Source: an uncultured Prevotellaceae bacterium (lineage in GTDB: Bacteria; Bacteroidota; Bacteroidia; Bacteroidales; Bacteroidaceae). From it: DNA of 64,000 bases. How positions within the stretch are numbered: position 1 is the stretch's first letter; the number at the start of each line of letters is the position of its first letter. A program made the translations under genes and the position numbers. Location: contig CADCET010000005.1 in NCBI GenBank assembly GCA_902800495.1, positions 1 to 64,000 on the forward strand, read 5' to 3'. Under the pieces are notes generated by a model. It saw nothing but the letters and a program-made list of their open reading frames with translations. It did not search any database and had not been told where the DNA came from. Positions 1 through 8,371 of the stretch are shown piece after piece.

Positions 1-2
1 TA

Positions 3-38
3 AAGAAACTCAACGAGAAACTTGAAAAAGTTGCCTAA
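3..38 (+). CDS. C-terminal end of an unidentified gene (partial)
   Basis: Reading from base 3 gives KKLNEKLEKVA followed by TAA at 36-38, a charged coiled-coil-like ending typical of a real C-terminus. Only eleven codons lie in the window, so the family cannot be named. It is on the same strand as the defence block that follows, but 540 bp separate them. The other two forward frames are also open for only a few codons, so the call is tentative. Confidence 0.3.
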   Translation, partial: KKLNEKLEKVA

Positions 39-577
39 TGTGATTGTTGCAAACGGCAGAATGGAGTGCCCACCGCATATTTGTTATATGGAAGACGGAC
101 TAAGTTCGCGGTCAAAGACCGCAAAGTTACATAAAAATGAGAGAAAAGCCAAATTTATTTGAGTTTTTCCGAGTGCCCAGGACTCGAAACTTGTTTCGCT
201 TGGCTCGTCCAAGAAGTTCGGCGAAGCCAGAGTTACATAAAAAGATTGGAATAAAGAAAGCGATTTTGGAAGATTCTTTACAAGAAAGCGTCCTTTTAGG
301 CCGAGCGAACGCTAATCGTTTCTTAAAAACGCTTGCCAGCGCAAGAATTCGACTTGTAATAAAGGCAAGACGGGGAAGTTCCGCGTTGCACATAAACTAC
401 ACCCCTCTATGGCACATGATTGAGACATCAGGTTGCAGGAACGGTGTTCGTTGTCTGAAAAAATGCTAATAATCTGGCAGAATTCTTAATTTATGATAAT
501 CCCCAAAGGGGTGCCTCGAGTTTTGGGACACCCCTCACATTATATTTGCTGTCGATAACATTATTGTTTAACAAAAA
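39..577. other. Intergenic region, no convincing gene
   Basis: This stretch has a 110-codon forward frame (137-469) and an overlapping reverse frame (127-393), but their compositions are rich in Arg, Lys and Ala with no family resemblance, so I read it as non-coding. A small palindrome (GCGGTC AAA GACCGC, 108-122) abuts a minus-strand -7-like box (TAACTTTG, plus-strand 122-129). The string AGTTACATAAAAA occurs at about 124-136 and again at 231-243. Near 490-535 an imperfect hairpin (GGGGTG...CACCCC) precedes the promoter of the next gene and could terminate upstream transcription. Confidence 0.5.
541..548 (+). promoter_or_regulatory. -7 box of the HIRAN-gene promoter
   Basis: TATATTTG matches the Bacteroidetes -7 consensus TAnnTTTG, with a TTTTGG stretch about 20 bp upstream as a plausible -33 element. 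The predicted start near 552 gives a leader of about 26-35 nt to the HIRAN gene. Confidence 0.6.
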
Positions 578-943
578 ATGAAAGTTATGGAAACAAAGAA
601 ACTGTATTTTATGGATTGCCACTTGGCTGGCAGAATGTATCACGATGCCGATGAAGTGTGGGATGACCTGAAGGTTGGCACCATCTTGAGGTTGGAGCGT
701 GACAAGGACAACCGTCATGATGTGAATGCCGTGATGGTAATCTATGAAAAGGATGGCGAGGAGTATAAGATTGGTTACATCCCTCGTGGTGAAAATGAAA
801 CGTTGGCCAACTTCCTTGAAATGGGCTGGGACAACATCTTCGAGTGCCGCATCTGCAAAATCAACGAGGAGGCGCACCCTGAGAAGCAGGTACACCTGAC
901 CATCAAGATTAAGCGTAACATGAACATTCAGAAGGAGGAATGA
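578..943 (+). CDS. HIRAN-domain protein
   Basis: A 121-residue protein that is essentially one HIRAN domain, a small beta-barrel known from HLTF/Rad5-type enzymes where it binds 3'-ends of single-stranded DNA; many stand-alone bacterial copies occur next to defence or repair genes. The family pattern is visible as LRLERDKDNRHDVNAVMV (about residues 36-53) followed by KIGYIPRGENETLA. No catalytic domain is attached. A second ATG at 587 (METKKLYF) is an equally good start. The stop overlaps the next ORF (ATGA), so the two are probably translated together. A role in sensing damaged or foreign DNA with the McrBC genes downstream is inference from position only. Confidence 0.75.
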   Translation: MKVMETKKLYFMDCHLAGRMYHDADEVWDDLKVGTILRLERDKDNRHDVNAVMVIYEKDGEEYKIGYIPRGENETLANFLEMGWDNIFECRICKINEEAHPEKQVHLTIKIKRNMNIQKEE

Positions 944-1188
944 ACATGGATAAAGTGATTGATTTCGCAATGACCAAACTGTTCCAGTTGGCAGAGTATG
1001 TATGCAGCAGGTGCTCGTCGGTAGTGGACGAGCCTACTGCAACAAATGAAGTCGAACCAATCATCCATTTCACAAATGAGGATAAGGCTGCGATTAAGCG
1101 AGTAAAGAGCGATACTTGCATCCGCTCTTTCGAGCGTCAGCAGTCTCGATTGAAAATCAAGATGGTAGAAGGCGAATTGTTCAAATAA
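940..1188 (+). CDS. Small hypothetical protein coupled to HIRAN gene
   Basis: An 82-residue protein I do not recognise. It starts with a helical stretch (MDKVIDFAMTKLFQLAEYV), has a CSRC pair around residue 22 and a basic C-terminal half (KAAIKRVKSD, ERQQSRLKIK). The first ATG overlaps the HIRAN stop, but a GGAGG Shine-Dalgarno-like run at 932-938 sits at better spacing for the ATG at 946, giving 80 residues. Tight coupling to the HIRAN gene makes it a likely real gene. Confidence 0.5.
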   Translation: MNMDKVIDFAMTKLFQLAEYVCSRCSSVVDEPTATNEVEPIIHFTNEDKAAIKRVKSDTCIRSFERQQSRLKIKMVEGELFK

Positions 1189-1248
1189 TCACCAAACGAT
1201 TCTACCTTTCCGTAAACAAATAATTTCTTTTGTACAAAAAAGAAAGCC

Positions 1249-1494
1249 ATGGTGAAGAAGAAGAAATATAGGGATGTCAATGCATTGAAATACTCTCCGC
1301 TTTATACAGAGAGACGCAATCATCCAACGCCAAATGGAGGTGACTACTCTATTGCTTTTTACTATGATGAGGAGCATAACCCTTGCACTCGCGAGGAGGC
1401 ATGGTACATCAATATCGTTGAGTACACCGCTGATGGAGAGAAAATCTACGAACATTATGGTTTGACAGAGAGGGGCTCTTACATAGACTCATAA
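1249..1494 (+). CDS. Small hypothetical protein
   Basis: An 81-residue protein with no recognisable family. It begins with a basic run (MVKKKKYRDVN) and continues with a soluble, aromatic-rich sequence containing GDYSIAFYYDEEHNPC and AWYINIVEYTADGEKIYEHYG, which could form a small beta-rich fold. It lies 60 bp after the HIRAN-coupled ORF and 90 bp before mcrB, all on the same strand. Codon use and the acidic/aromatic composition look coding. Confidence 0.5.
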   Translation: MVKKKKYRDVNALKYSPLYTERRNHPTPNGGDYSIAFYYDEEHNPCTREEAWYINIVEYTADGEKIYEHYGLTERGSYIDS

Positions 1495-1544
1495 AAAAGC
1501 TGAAAAGAAAGTTAACTCATTAGTATTATTCGCATTATTTTTTG

Positions 1545-1552
1545 TACTTTTG
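1545..1552 (+). promoter_or_regulatory. -7 box of the mcrBC promoter
   Basis: TACTTTTG fits TAnnTTTG, with an AT-rich -33 region (TTAGTATTATT) upstream. The predicted start is about 30 nt before the mcrB ATG at 1586, so the restriction genes have their own promoter separate from the HIRAN unit. Confidence 0.6.
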
Positions 1553-1585
1553 CGAAGAAATCTTTAATCCTAAAGAATAACGTAA

Positions 1586-4279
1586 ATGCAGATCATACAA
1601 TTACAGCAGAACGGTGATGTATACTCCTGCGACATAGTTATTAGCAAGAAGGAATGGCTGGAACTTTTGCAGGATAAAGGTATGCCTGATGAATATAGGG
1701 ATGCCTTGCTGCGATTCTATTATATGCCTGGCCATAGAGGAACATGTACTGCTGTGAGTAATGAAATTGGGGGAGATGCCCAGTCGCTCAATTCCTATAT
1801 TACAAAAATTGGGCAGTTCGTTCAGAAGAAACTGAATAGATTCCAAATCGTTCGACCCAATGGAAAACCCTGTTTTTGGATTGTACCTATGCGTGAAGGT
1901 AAAGACTTGCCTAAGGGCAGTGATGGGACTTTCGAATGGTTGTTAAGACCAGAGTTGGTAGAAGCAATTCATGACTACCTATATTGGTATCTGGTTGAGA
2001 AATACAAGGAAGTTAGAAAAAATATTCCTTTAGACGGCGAGAAGTACGATGAAATCTACAAATGGAAGCTGTTAACTGCGAGTGAAGGAAAGACTCCGTT
2101 TGAAATAGTTGCTAATCACGTGGCTCATTCAAGTAAACCAGAGTTGGGAGGCTTCACCAATCTGATAGATGCAGTAAGAGACAACAAGGCCCTGAAATAT
2201 TTGGTTGAAACGAAACCGTCTGAGTTGGAAAATGTTTTGAATCGTCTTGCAGATGAATCTATTGATTTGAATAAAAGACTGCAGGAATTCAAAACAGCAA
2301 TGGCTGCATTACTTCCACCATCTGGTTACAATAGCAAAGCCAATGACGAACGGACGGCATCGACCATTCTGACATGTTTGAACCCTGAAAAATACTCCTT
2401 CTACAAATACGATATCTATAGGCTGTTTTGTAAATACCTTGGCTTATCTTATAAACCTTCCGGCCAATGTTTTGAGCATTTTTTGGAGTTGTTGGCACCG
2501 TTATATAAAATTACAAAGAATGATGAACGGGTACAGCAGTTGGTTGCTTCATCATTAGAGGGTAAAAGGAAGAGTGACCTGCTATTGGCGCAGGATGTTC
2601 TATGGGTGCTATTCAGCGAATTCCCACAAAAACTTGGCTACCTTCAGTCTTTACTCTGGCGAAAGAAAAAACGTGTTTGGCTATGGGGTGGCAATACTAC
2701 TATAACAGAGCAGAAATCACTTGGTTGTGGCTCTTCAACAAACAGCATCAAAGATTTCAGGCCATATACATCTGCTGATTCGCTGAAGAAAGCGTTATTA
2801 TCAGATAAACCAGACATTGGCAACAGACTACCTGATGCCTATTGGAAGTTTATGAGAGAAGTGTCAGCAGAAGATATCGTCGTTGCATTTGAGACTAAAA
2901 AGGAGAATGGCAAACAGTATCATCTGCTTTATGGCTGGGGAACTTTTACTACTGATATCTATTATGATGAAGGAGATGACAATCCTATACGTAGGGAAGT
3001 TGAGTGGCATTTGCCCTTCCTTGATGTGCCGATAGAAGACAGGACGATGGGAGATAGTTTATTCTTCCAAGGCACAACGGAAAAGCAAGCGAATAGAATT
3101 GTTGAATTGTTGAACATTAACTCAGAGAAGAAAATGGATTCGAAATATCAGAAGTACATTGACCTACTGGAAACAAACAAGAACCTAATTCTTACAGGTG
3201 CACCTGGAACGGGTAAAACCTACATGGCAAAAGCTATTGCAGAAGCGATGGGTGCAGAAATTGGATTCGTTCAGTTTCATCCGTCTTATGATTATACGGA
3301 TTTTGTGGAAGGGTTGAGGCCTATTATGTCTCAAGGAAACGTAGGATTTGAAAGGAGAGATGGCGCATTTAAAGAGTTCTGCAAACAAGGGTTGAACATT
3401 TCTATACCTACTACGAATTCTAATATTGAATTATTGGAATTATTCAAAGCGGATTTGAGAAACAAGAAAAGGATTGATGTACCCAGTTTTAGAAGCTCTA
3501 CTATAATCGGAGTTGAGCTTAACTCAAGAGATGGGATAACAGTTCCAGACAAATCAGAATGGGTGGTTTCTGATGAGAAAATGCTTAATTATTTGAATAA
3601 TGGAATATGTCACGAGAATGACACCTATACCAAATCCATTGGGGACTATATAAAGAAATGTTATGGCGATTCAATAAGAACAGAGTATGATAACACACTA
3701 CATGTTTTCATCATTGATGAAATTAATCGTGGCGAGATCTCGAAGATTTTTGGAGAACTATTCTTCTCTATCGATCCTGGCTATCGAGGTGAGAAAGGAA
3801 AAGTAAGCACCCAGTATCAGAATATGATAGAAGATGGCGATGTTTTTAAAGATGGGTTTTACGTTCCTGAGAACGTGTATATCATTGGCACGATGAATGA
3901 TATCGACCGTAGCGTGGAAAGTATGGATTTCGCTATGCGCCGTCGATTTGCTTGGCAAGAAGTAACAGCTGAGGAAAGCTATGTGAATATGATAGAGAAT
4001 GATTCTGAGTTTGCTATTGTCAAATATGAAATCAAGGCAAGGATGTTTAATTTGAACAAAGCTATCGCTGAGACAGAAGGATTGGACGAGGCTTATCAGA
4101 TTGGCGCTGCCTATTATAGGAAATACCTCGATTATCAAGACAAAGCGAATCCATTCGATTGTTTATGGGAGAATCACCTGAAGGGATTGCTCTTTGAGTA
4201 TCTTCGTGGCAATCGTAGGGCAAAAGAATTATTAGAGAAGTTGCATAAGGCATATAACAAGACAAGTATAGATGAGTAG
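1586..4279 (+). CDS. mcrB: McrB-like restriction AAA+ GTPase
   Basis: An 897-residue motor subunit of a type IV (modification-dependent) restriction system. The C-terminal AAA+ module has Walker A GAPGTGKT at residues 538-545, the family block VQFHPSYDYTDFVEGLRP just after it, Walker B VFIIDEINR at about 708-716, and the McrB signature GTMNDIDRS near 770. The N-terminal 530 residues are much longer than in E. coli McrB. One part (about 245-345, with NDERTASTILTCLNPEKYSFYK) resembles the specificity-side region of other Bacteroidetes McrB proteins; the very N-terminus (about 30-120) is probably the DNA-recognition module, but I cannot tell which modified base it reads. It overlaps mcrC by 8 bp, so the two are coupled. 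In known systems McrB hexamers use GTP to drive McrC cleavage. Confidence 0.9.
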   Translation: MQIIQLQQNGDVYSCDIVISKKEWLELLQDKGMPDEYRDALLRFYYMPGHRGTCTAVSNEIGGDAQSLNSYITKIGQFVQKKLNRFQIVRPNGKPCFWIVPMREGKDLPKGSDGTFEWLLRPELVEAIHDYLYWYLVEKYKEVRKNIPLDGEKYDEIYKWKLLTASEGKTPFEIVANHVAHSSKPELGGFTNLIDAVRDNKALKYLVETKPSELENVLNRLADESIDLNKRLQEFKTAMAALLPPSGYNSKANDERTASTILTCLNPEKYSFYKYDIYRLFCKYLGLSYKPSGQCFEHFLELLAPLYKITKNDERVQQLVASSLEGKRKSDLLLAQDVLWVLFSEFPQKLGYLQSLLWRKKKRVWLWGGNTTITEQKSLGCGSSTNSIKDFRPYTSADSLKKALLSDKPDIGNRLPDAYWKFMREVSAEDIVVAFETKKENGKQYHLLYGWGTFTTDIYYDEGDDNPIRREVEWHLPFLDVPIEDRTMGDSLFFQGTTEKQANRIVELLNINSEKKMDSKYQKYIDLLETNKNLILTGAPGTGKTYMAKAIAEAMGAEIGFVQFHPSYDYTDFVEGLRPIMSQGNVGFERRDGAFKEFCKQGLNISIPTTNSNIELLELFKADLRNKKRIDVPSFRSSTIIGVELNSRDGITVPDKSEWVVSDEKMLNYLNNGICHENDTYTKSIGDYIKKCYGDSIRTEYDNTLHVFIIDEINRGEISKIFGELFFSIDPGYRGEKGKVSTQYQNMIEDGDVFKDGFYVPENVYIIGTMNDIDRSVESMDFAMRRRFAWQEVTAEESYVNMIENDSEFAIVKYEIKARMFNLNKAIAETEGLDEAYQIGAAYYRKYLDYQDKANPFDCLWENHLKGLLFEYLRGNRRAKELLEKLHKAYNKTSIDE

Positions 4280-5579
4280 CCTACCCATACAAACGAGGGA
4301 TAACTCTGAATGGCATTTGTTAGAGGAGGAACTTTGCCATCTTGATACACTACAAAAGCTGGCAGAACCGACTATCTCAGAACTAAGTCTTGAAGACCGT
4401 CCCAATTTGTTGATATTCCCACAAGACTTGGATGTCTATGGGGATAAGATAGGCGATGCACATATCTTTGAGGTCAAGGGTGATAAGATTGCTACTGGCA
4501 ACATTATGGGATACATTGGCTGTGGTAGTACCAAGGTTAGCATCAGTTCACGCTTCGCACAAAATAAAGATGACTATTTCCTGCATTATATGCTGCGAAA
4601 AGTCTTTGCCGTCAATCTGTTTGACTTGCAGTTTAATTCTGATGAAGAAAGCATATTCGACCTTCTTATTTATCTGTTCCCTGCATTTCTGAAACGTGCC
4701 ATGCAACAGGGCATGTATAGGAAGTACCAGACACGAGAGTATAATGATGCAAATGTTAAGGGACGAATAGATGTATCTCGCCATATCAGACAGAACATTC
4801 CCTTTGCTGGCAGTATAGCCTATACAACTCGCGAGTATGCACAAGACAACCACCTTACCCAGTTAATCCGTCATACTATCGAATATATATCGCATCACAG
4901 ATATTCAGGGAATATCCTTCACAATGATGATGAAACATCGGATGCCGTCAAGGCAATCTGCCAAGCCACAGGATCGTATAATCACAATGAACGGCAGAAA
5001 GTGATGAATCAGAATCTTCGTCCTATAAGCCACCCCTATTATGGTGAGTATCGTCCACTACAACAACTGTGTCTCCAGATTCTTCGCCAAGAGGAAATGA
5101 AATATGGACGTGATGATGACGAGATTTATGGCGTATTATTTGATGGTGCATGGTTGTGGGAGGAATATCTGAATACATTCCTTGCAGACATAGGCTTTGA
5201 GCATCCAAGAAACAAAGAAGGTATTGGCCATAAGAGCTTGTTTAAGGATGGCTCCGGTTGGTGTTATCCTGATTTTCTAAGTCCGCAGATGGTGCTCGAT
5301 GCAAAATACAAATGGTATGACGACTGGAGCAAAGTTCAGACAAAAGACTTGTATCAAGTCATTTCGTATATGCATGTTCTGGATTTGAGAAAAGGCGGAT
5401 TTATTGTGCCTGTAGATTGGAACTCCATGAGATTCCCAAGCAAAACACTTAAAGGCATGGGAGGTGATATGTCTATCTATGGTATGAACGTTTGTTCTAA
5501 TACGGATTCCTTTGATAAATATGTAGAACACATGAGATCCAGTGAAAACAGCATAACCAATATAATTATTGGTGTCTAA
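4272..5579 (+). CDS. mcrC: McrC-like PD-(D/E)XK nuclease subunit
   Basis: A 435-residue partner of McrB. The C-terminal nuclease core is visible as YPDFLSPQMVLDAKYKWY, giving a PD-(D/E)XK arrangement D334...D343-A-K345, followed by the helix DLYQVISYM whose Gln is typical of this fold. The N-terminal half matches McrC proteins in length and pattern (FEVKGDKIATGNIMGYIG, then a helical region around residues 95-180). McrC cuts DNA once bound to the translocating McrB ring. The start codon lies inside the end of mcrB. All expected catalytic residues are present, so the pair looks functional. Confidence 0.9.
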   Translation: MSSLPIQTRDNSEWHLLEEELCHLDTLQKLAEPTISELSLEDRPNLLIFPQDLDVYGDKIGDAHIFEVKGDKIATGNIMGYIGCGSTKVSISSRFAQNKDDYFLHYMLRKVFAVNLFDLQFNSDEESIFDLLIYLFPAFLKRAMQQGMYRKYQTREYNDANVKGRIDVSRHIRQNIPFAGSIAYTTREYAQDNHLTQLIRHTIEYISHHRYSGNILHNDDETSDAVKAICQATGSYNHNERQKVMNQNLRPISHPYYGEYRPLQQLCLQILRQEEMKYGRDDDEIYGVLFDGAWLWEEYLNTFLADIGFEHPRNKEGIGHKSLFKDGSGWCYPDFLSPQMVLDAKYKWYDDWSKVQTKDLYQVISYMHVLDLRKGGFIVPVDWNSMRFPSKTLKGMGGDMSIYGMNVCSNTDSFDKYVEHMRSSENSITNIIIGV

Positions 5580-5615
5580 CAAATATAATAAGACTCCTAT
5601 CAAACTTATGTCAAT

Positions 5616-6521
5616 ATGAAACCAGCAAAGATTTTCCAGCAGTATATTTGGATTGTGAATACGCTGCGGCAATACAAGAAGTTGTCGCTTGAGCAGCTAA
5701 ACGAGCTATGGGTGAAGGATCAGGTGATTGGAGGTGAGGCTCTTAACCGAAAATCATTCTTGCGCCATAAGGATGCCATTCTCAATATGTTTGGCATCAT
5801 CATAGAGTGCGACCTGGGGCATGGCTACAAGTACTATATCAGCAATCCTGAGGTAATCAATGATGACACGATAGAAGGTTGGATGCTTTCTACACTTACT
5901 GTGAATACAGTTCTTTCCGACAGTGCTTCTCTCAGGAACCGCATCCTTTTGGAGAACGTTCCTGCTGGAGAAGAATACCTACAGACTATCATACTGGCCC
6001 TTAAAACAAACAGACGACTGAACATTACTTACCAGCGATTTGGATGTGAGAGTTATGAGAAAACGGTATCACCTTACGCCTTGAAGCTTTTCCGCCAGCG
6101 TTGGTATATTCTGACATATACAGGCAGACACATGGCCACATACGCACTCGACAGAATGCTATCTGTGGAAATCACTGACGAGACATTTGAAATGCCAGCA
6201 AACTTCTCACCTGAGGATTATTTCGCAGAATACTATGGCATCACAACAGACGATACGCCTATGGCTCATGTGGTGATTAGAGCATATGGTAATTTACCTA
6301 ATTATCTGCGAACGCTGCCCTTGCATACTTCACCAAAAGAGACAGAGCATACTGACGAATATACGGATTTCTCATACGACATCCGTCCTTCTGTTGATTT
6401 TATACTTGCGTTGATGTCGTATACAGATAGCTTAGAAGTGCTGGAGCCAATGGAGTTGCGTCAGAAGGTCTGTAACAGTTTACAGGCATCACTTGAGAGA
6501 TATTCAAATAAAAATGTATAA
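5616..6521 (+). CDS. WYL-domain transcriptional regulator
   Basis: A 301-residue protein with an N-terminal winged-helix-like region (about residues 1-75) and a WYL domain (about 125-200). The RWYIL signature falls at residues 162-166 and the following LDRM matches the family. WYL proteins sense nucleic acid or nucleotide ligands, and several (BrxR, CapW) repress neighbouring defence genes. It sits 36 bp after mcrC on the same strand, so it may control the restriction operon; the sequence does not show its operator. It is not fused to any nuclease or kinase domain. Confidence 0.85.
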   Translation: MKPAKIFQQYIWIVNTLRQYKKLSLEQLNELWVKDQVIGGEALNRKSFLRHKDAILNMFGIIIECDLGHGYKYYISNPEVINDDTIEGWMLSTLTVNTVLSDSASLRNRILLENVPAGEEYLQTIILALKTNRRLNITYQRFGCESYEKTVSPYALKLFRQRWYILTYTGRHMATYALDRMLSVEITDETFEMPANFSPEDYFAEYYGITTDDTPMAHVVIRAYGNLPNYLRTLPLHTSPKETEHTDEYTDFSYDIRPSVDFILALMSYTDSLEVLEPMELRQKVCNSLQASLERYSNKNV

Positions 6522-6541
6522 CTTTGCAAGCGAAACGAGAT

Positions 6542-6730
6542 ATGGAAAATAAGATTACTCAAATAAATGAGTCGGAATATAATTCAATTCTGCGACAGGT
6601 TGTCGCAGTTATTGAAAATTCAAAGGCGACGATTGCCAAAAACATCAATATTGGCATCAATAACACGCATTGGAATATTGGAAAGTTGCTCTATGAAAAG
6701 AAACTCATCCGTTTCGGTAATAGGACGTAG
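6542..6730 (+). pseudogene. Truncated YhcG/DUF1016 nuclease, N-terminal remnant
   Basis: A 62-residue ORF (MENKITQINESEYN...) matching the N-terminal domain of YhcG-type PD-(D/E)XK proteins: the stretch NNTHWNIGKLLYEKK is the family's conserved opening. Full-length members are about 330-370 residues; here the frame leaves the family after about residue 56 and stops at 6728-6730. No further piece of the gene follows, so the C-terminal nuclease has been lost. YhcG-like nucleases are common passengers of restriction islands, which fits the adjacent mcrBC genes. Confidence 0.65.
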
Positions 6731-6858
6731 CCTAAAACGCACTTTTCTGGTATGGTGCATACTGTCCAAATAAGGGGTAGGTATCCTCTCTCCAACTTTA
6801 ACTATGCGGCTCCTATCCGTCTAAACAAAGTACAAAAGGGACGGACGAGAGGAATACA

Positions 6859-8226
6859 TCACCTTAAATTAGTTAGTATCCAGTCTAACTGCTGGCGGTT
6901 GGTGACATCGCTGGTCCAGTGCTCATTGACTGGGGTGATGAGACTTTCTTTCTCACACTTCAGCAGGTTCCAGACGGCATAGCTCGTGGTGGGCGGACAG
7001 GTGTTGTCGTTGTAACCCCACGTCATGTAGGTCTTGGCCTTGATGTAGGGGGCGAAACAGCAGACATCGAAATAGGGCAGCGTCTGCAGGTGCTGCGGGG
7101 TGAGGAATCCTTCTTGCTTTGAGAAGTGGGGATAGCCGTGGGTACGACCCTCCTCAGCGGCAGCCGCCATATCGCTGAGTGCGGGGTGGTTGGCCACGCA
7201 GAGCGTCACGCGGGGGTCGAGAGCGGCAGCGATGAGCGACAGGGCGCCTCCTTGACTGCCTCCCTGGGCTATCACGTTCTTCCCATCCCATTCAGGCAAC
7301 GAACAGAGGAAGTCGATACAGCGCACCAGTCCCAAATAGACGTGCTTCATGTAATAATGGTCGCGACTGTCGATGCCCTGGTAGAGGTAGCCCTTCTCGC
7401 GTCCATCGAAGGCTGAGCGCACATCGTTGAAATACGCCTCGGGCATCAGCGGGTTCATACCGTGAATCTCGGTGATGAAACGGATGACGCCGTTCTCAGG
7501 GTAGTAGTCGCGCGAGTTGGGCTCCTTGATGGTCTTCACGCCAGCACCCGGTGGACAGAGCACGACGGGGAAGCCCCCTCCAACCTCCCCCGATGAGGGG
7601 AGGCTCCTATGCCACCCCATCCCTCCAACCTCCCCCGATGAGGGGAGGCTCTTTGGCATCATCAGCAGGCCGTAGAGTGCCTGATGCTGGCGGTTCAGGT
7701 CGATGCGCACAAGGTAGCAGTCGGTCTTGTCAGTGGTGAACTCTGGGCAGGGTGTCTTCGTGAACTTCAGCGGATACTTGGCCGCCTCGTTCAGGTTGTC
7801 CTGCCAGAACTGCCAGAAGTCCTTCGGCTCCTGGGTGTAGGGCACTATCTTCTCGGGCGAGAAGCCAATCTTCACGTGGTGCTGGTAGGTGGCGCCGTCG
7901 AGCTTCATCGTCAGGCGGATGTCGCGGAAGCAAGGTTTCTTCGCTGTCCCCGCCTTGATGACGGCGCGCCCGTTCTTCAGCGTGACGGTGCCCTTCGTGT
8001 CGGCCTCCATCAGGTCGTTGCCGATAGCATACTCCACCACGCCGTCGCGCGGTATGCCGTATTTATAGAACTGCACCTCGACGGTAGCCTGCTCGCCCGT
8101 TTTGTAGAGCCAGTCGGCATGGTCGGGAACGGTCACCCACAGGTAGTCGCTGCGATAGGGATAATTTTCTGCATTCAGGCTGGTAAGCCCCAGCAGACAC
8201 ATAAGAATCGTAAGTAGTTGTTTCAT
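6859..8226 (-). CDS. Secreted acetyl-xylan-esterase-like alpha/beta hydrolase
   Basis: A 455-residue exported esterase. A signal peptide (MKQLLTILMCLLGLTSLNA) precedes an immunoglobulin-like beta domain (about 20-120) and an alpha/beta hydrolase of the acetyl xylan esterase (AXE1, CE7-like) type. The nucleophile elbow is GGSQGG with Ser324; the acid is in WGYNDNTCPP (about 407) and the His in NEHW (about 434). Known relatives remove acetyl groups from xylan or other glycans. About 25 residues after KSLPSS (near 193-217) come from an in-frame palindromic DNA repeat and interrupt a surface loop; the catalytic residues are untouched, so activity is likely kept. It is divergent to the PL9 gene. 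Confidence 0.85.
   Translation of the reverse strand: MKQLLTILMCLLGLTSLNAENYPYRSDYLWVTVPDHADWLYKTGEQATVEVQFYKYGIPRDGVVEYAIGNDLMEADTKGTVTLKNGRAVIKAGTAKKPCFRDIRLTMKLDGATYQHHVKIGFSPEKIVPYTQEPKDFWQFWQDNLNEAAKYPLKFTKTPCPEFTTDKTDCYLVRIDLNRQHQALYGLLMMPKSLPSSGEVGGMGWHRSLPSSGEVGGGFPVVLCPPGAGVKTIKEPNSRDYYPENGVIRFITEIHGMNPLMPEAYFNDVRSAFDGREKGYLYQGIDSRDHYYMKHVYLGLVRCIDFLCSLPEWDGKNVIAQGGSQGGALSLIAAALDPRVTLCVANHPALSDMAAAAEEGRTHGYPHFSKQEGFLTPQHLQTLPYFDVCCFAPYIKAKTYMTWGYNDNTCPPTTSYAVWNLLKCEKESLITPVNEHWTSDVTNRQQLDWILTNLR
7576..7651. repeat. Two direct copies of a palindromic 31-bp repeat inside a gene
   Basis: Two identical 31-bp units (7576-7606 and 7621-7651, 45-bp period) contain the palindrome CTCCCCCGATGAGGGGAG. 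On the minus strand each encodes SLPSSGEVGG, and 45 bp is 15 codons, so the duplication keeps the esterase frame. The sequence resembles dispersed palindromic repeats rather than a protein motif. Confidence 0.8.
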
Positions 8227-8255
8227 TTTTTAATGTAGTAGTTTGTTTGTGGGTG

Positions 8256-8263
8256 CAAAGTTA
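8256..8263 (-). promoter_or_regulatory. -7 box of the esterase promoter
   Basis: On the minus strand the box reads TAACTTTG, matching TAnnTTTG, 30 nt before the esterase ATG at 8226. The divergent PL9 promoter lies about 85 bp away in the same gap. Confidence 0.65.
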
Positions 8264-8344
8264 TAAAATTTTCGCTTTACTTGTCGCAGTATCGCGGAAA
8301 AATGTATTATTTCAGGAATTTTATGGTTTCTCAAATAAATGTAG

Positions 8345-8352
8345 TATCTTTG
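8345..8352 (+). promoter_or_regulatory. -7 box of the PL9 gene promoter
   Basis: TATCTTTG matches the consensus exactly; the ATG follows at 8372, giving a leader of about 16 nt. Confidence 0.65.
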
Positions 8353-8371
8353 CAACGTCAAAATGTAAGAT

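Noticed and set aside
137-469. A 110-codon forward frame before the HIRAN gene
   Set aside because: Arg/Lys-rich, no family pattern, no promoter at a sensible distance, and an equally long frame on the other strand.
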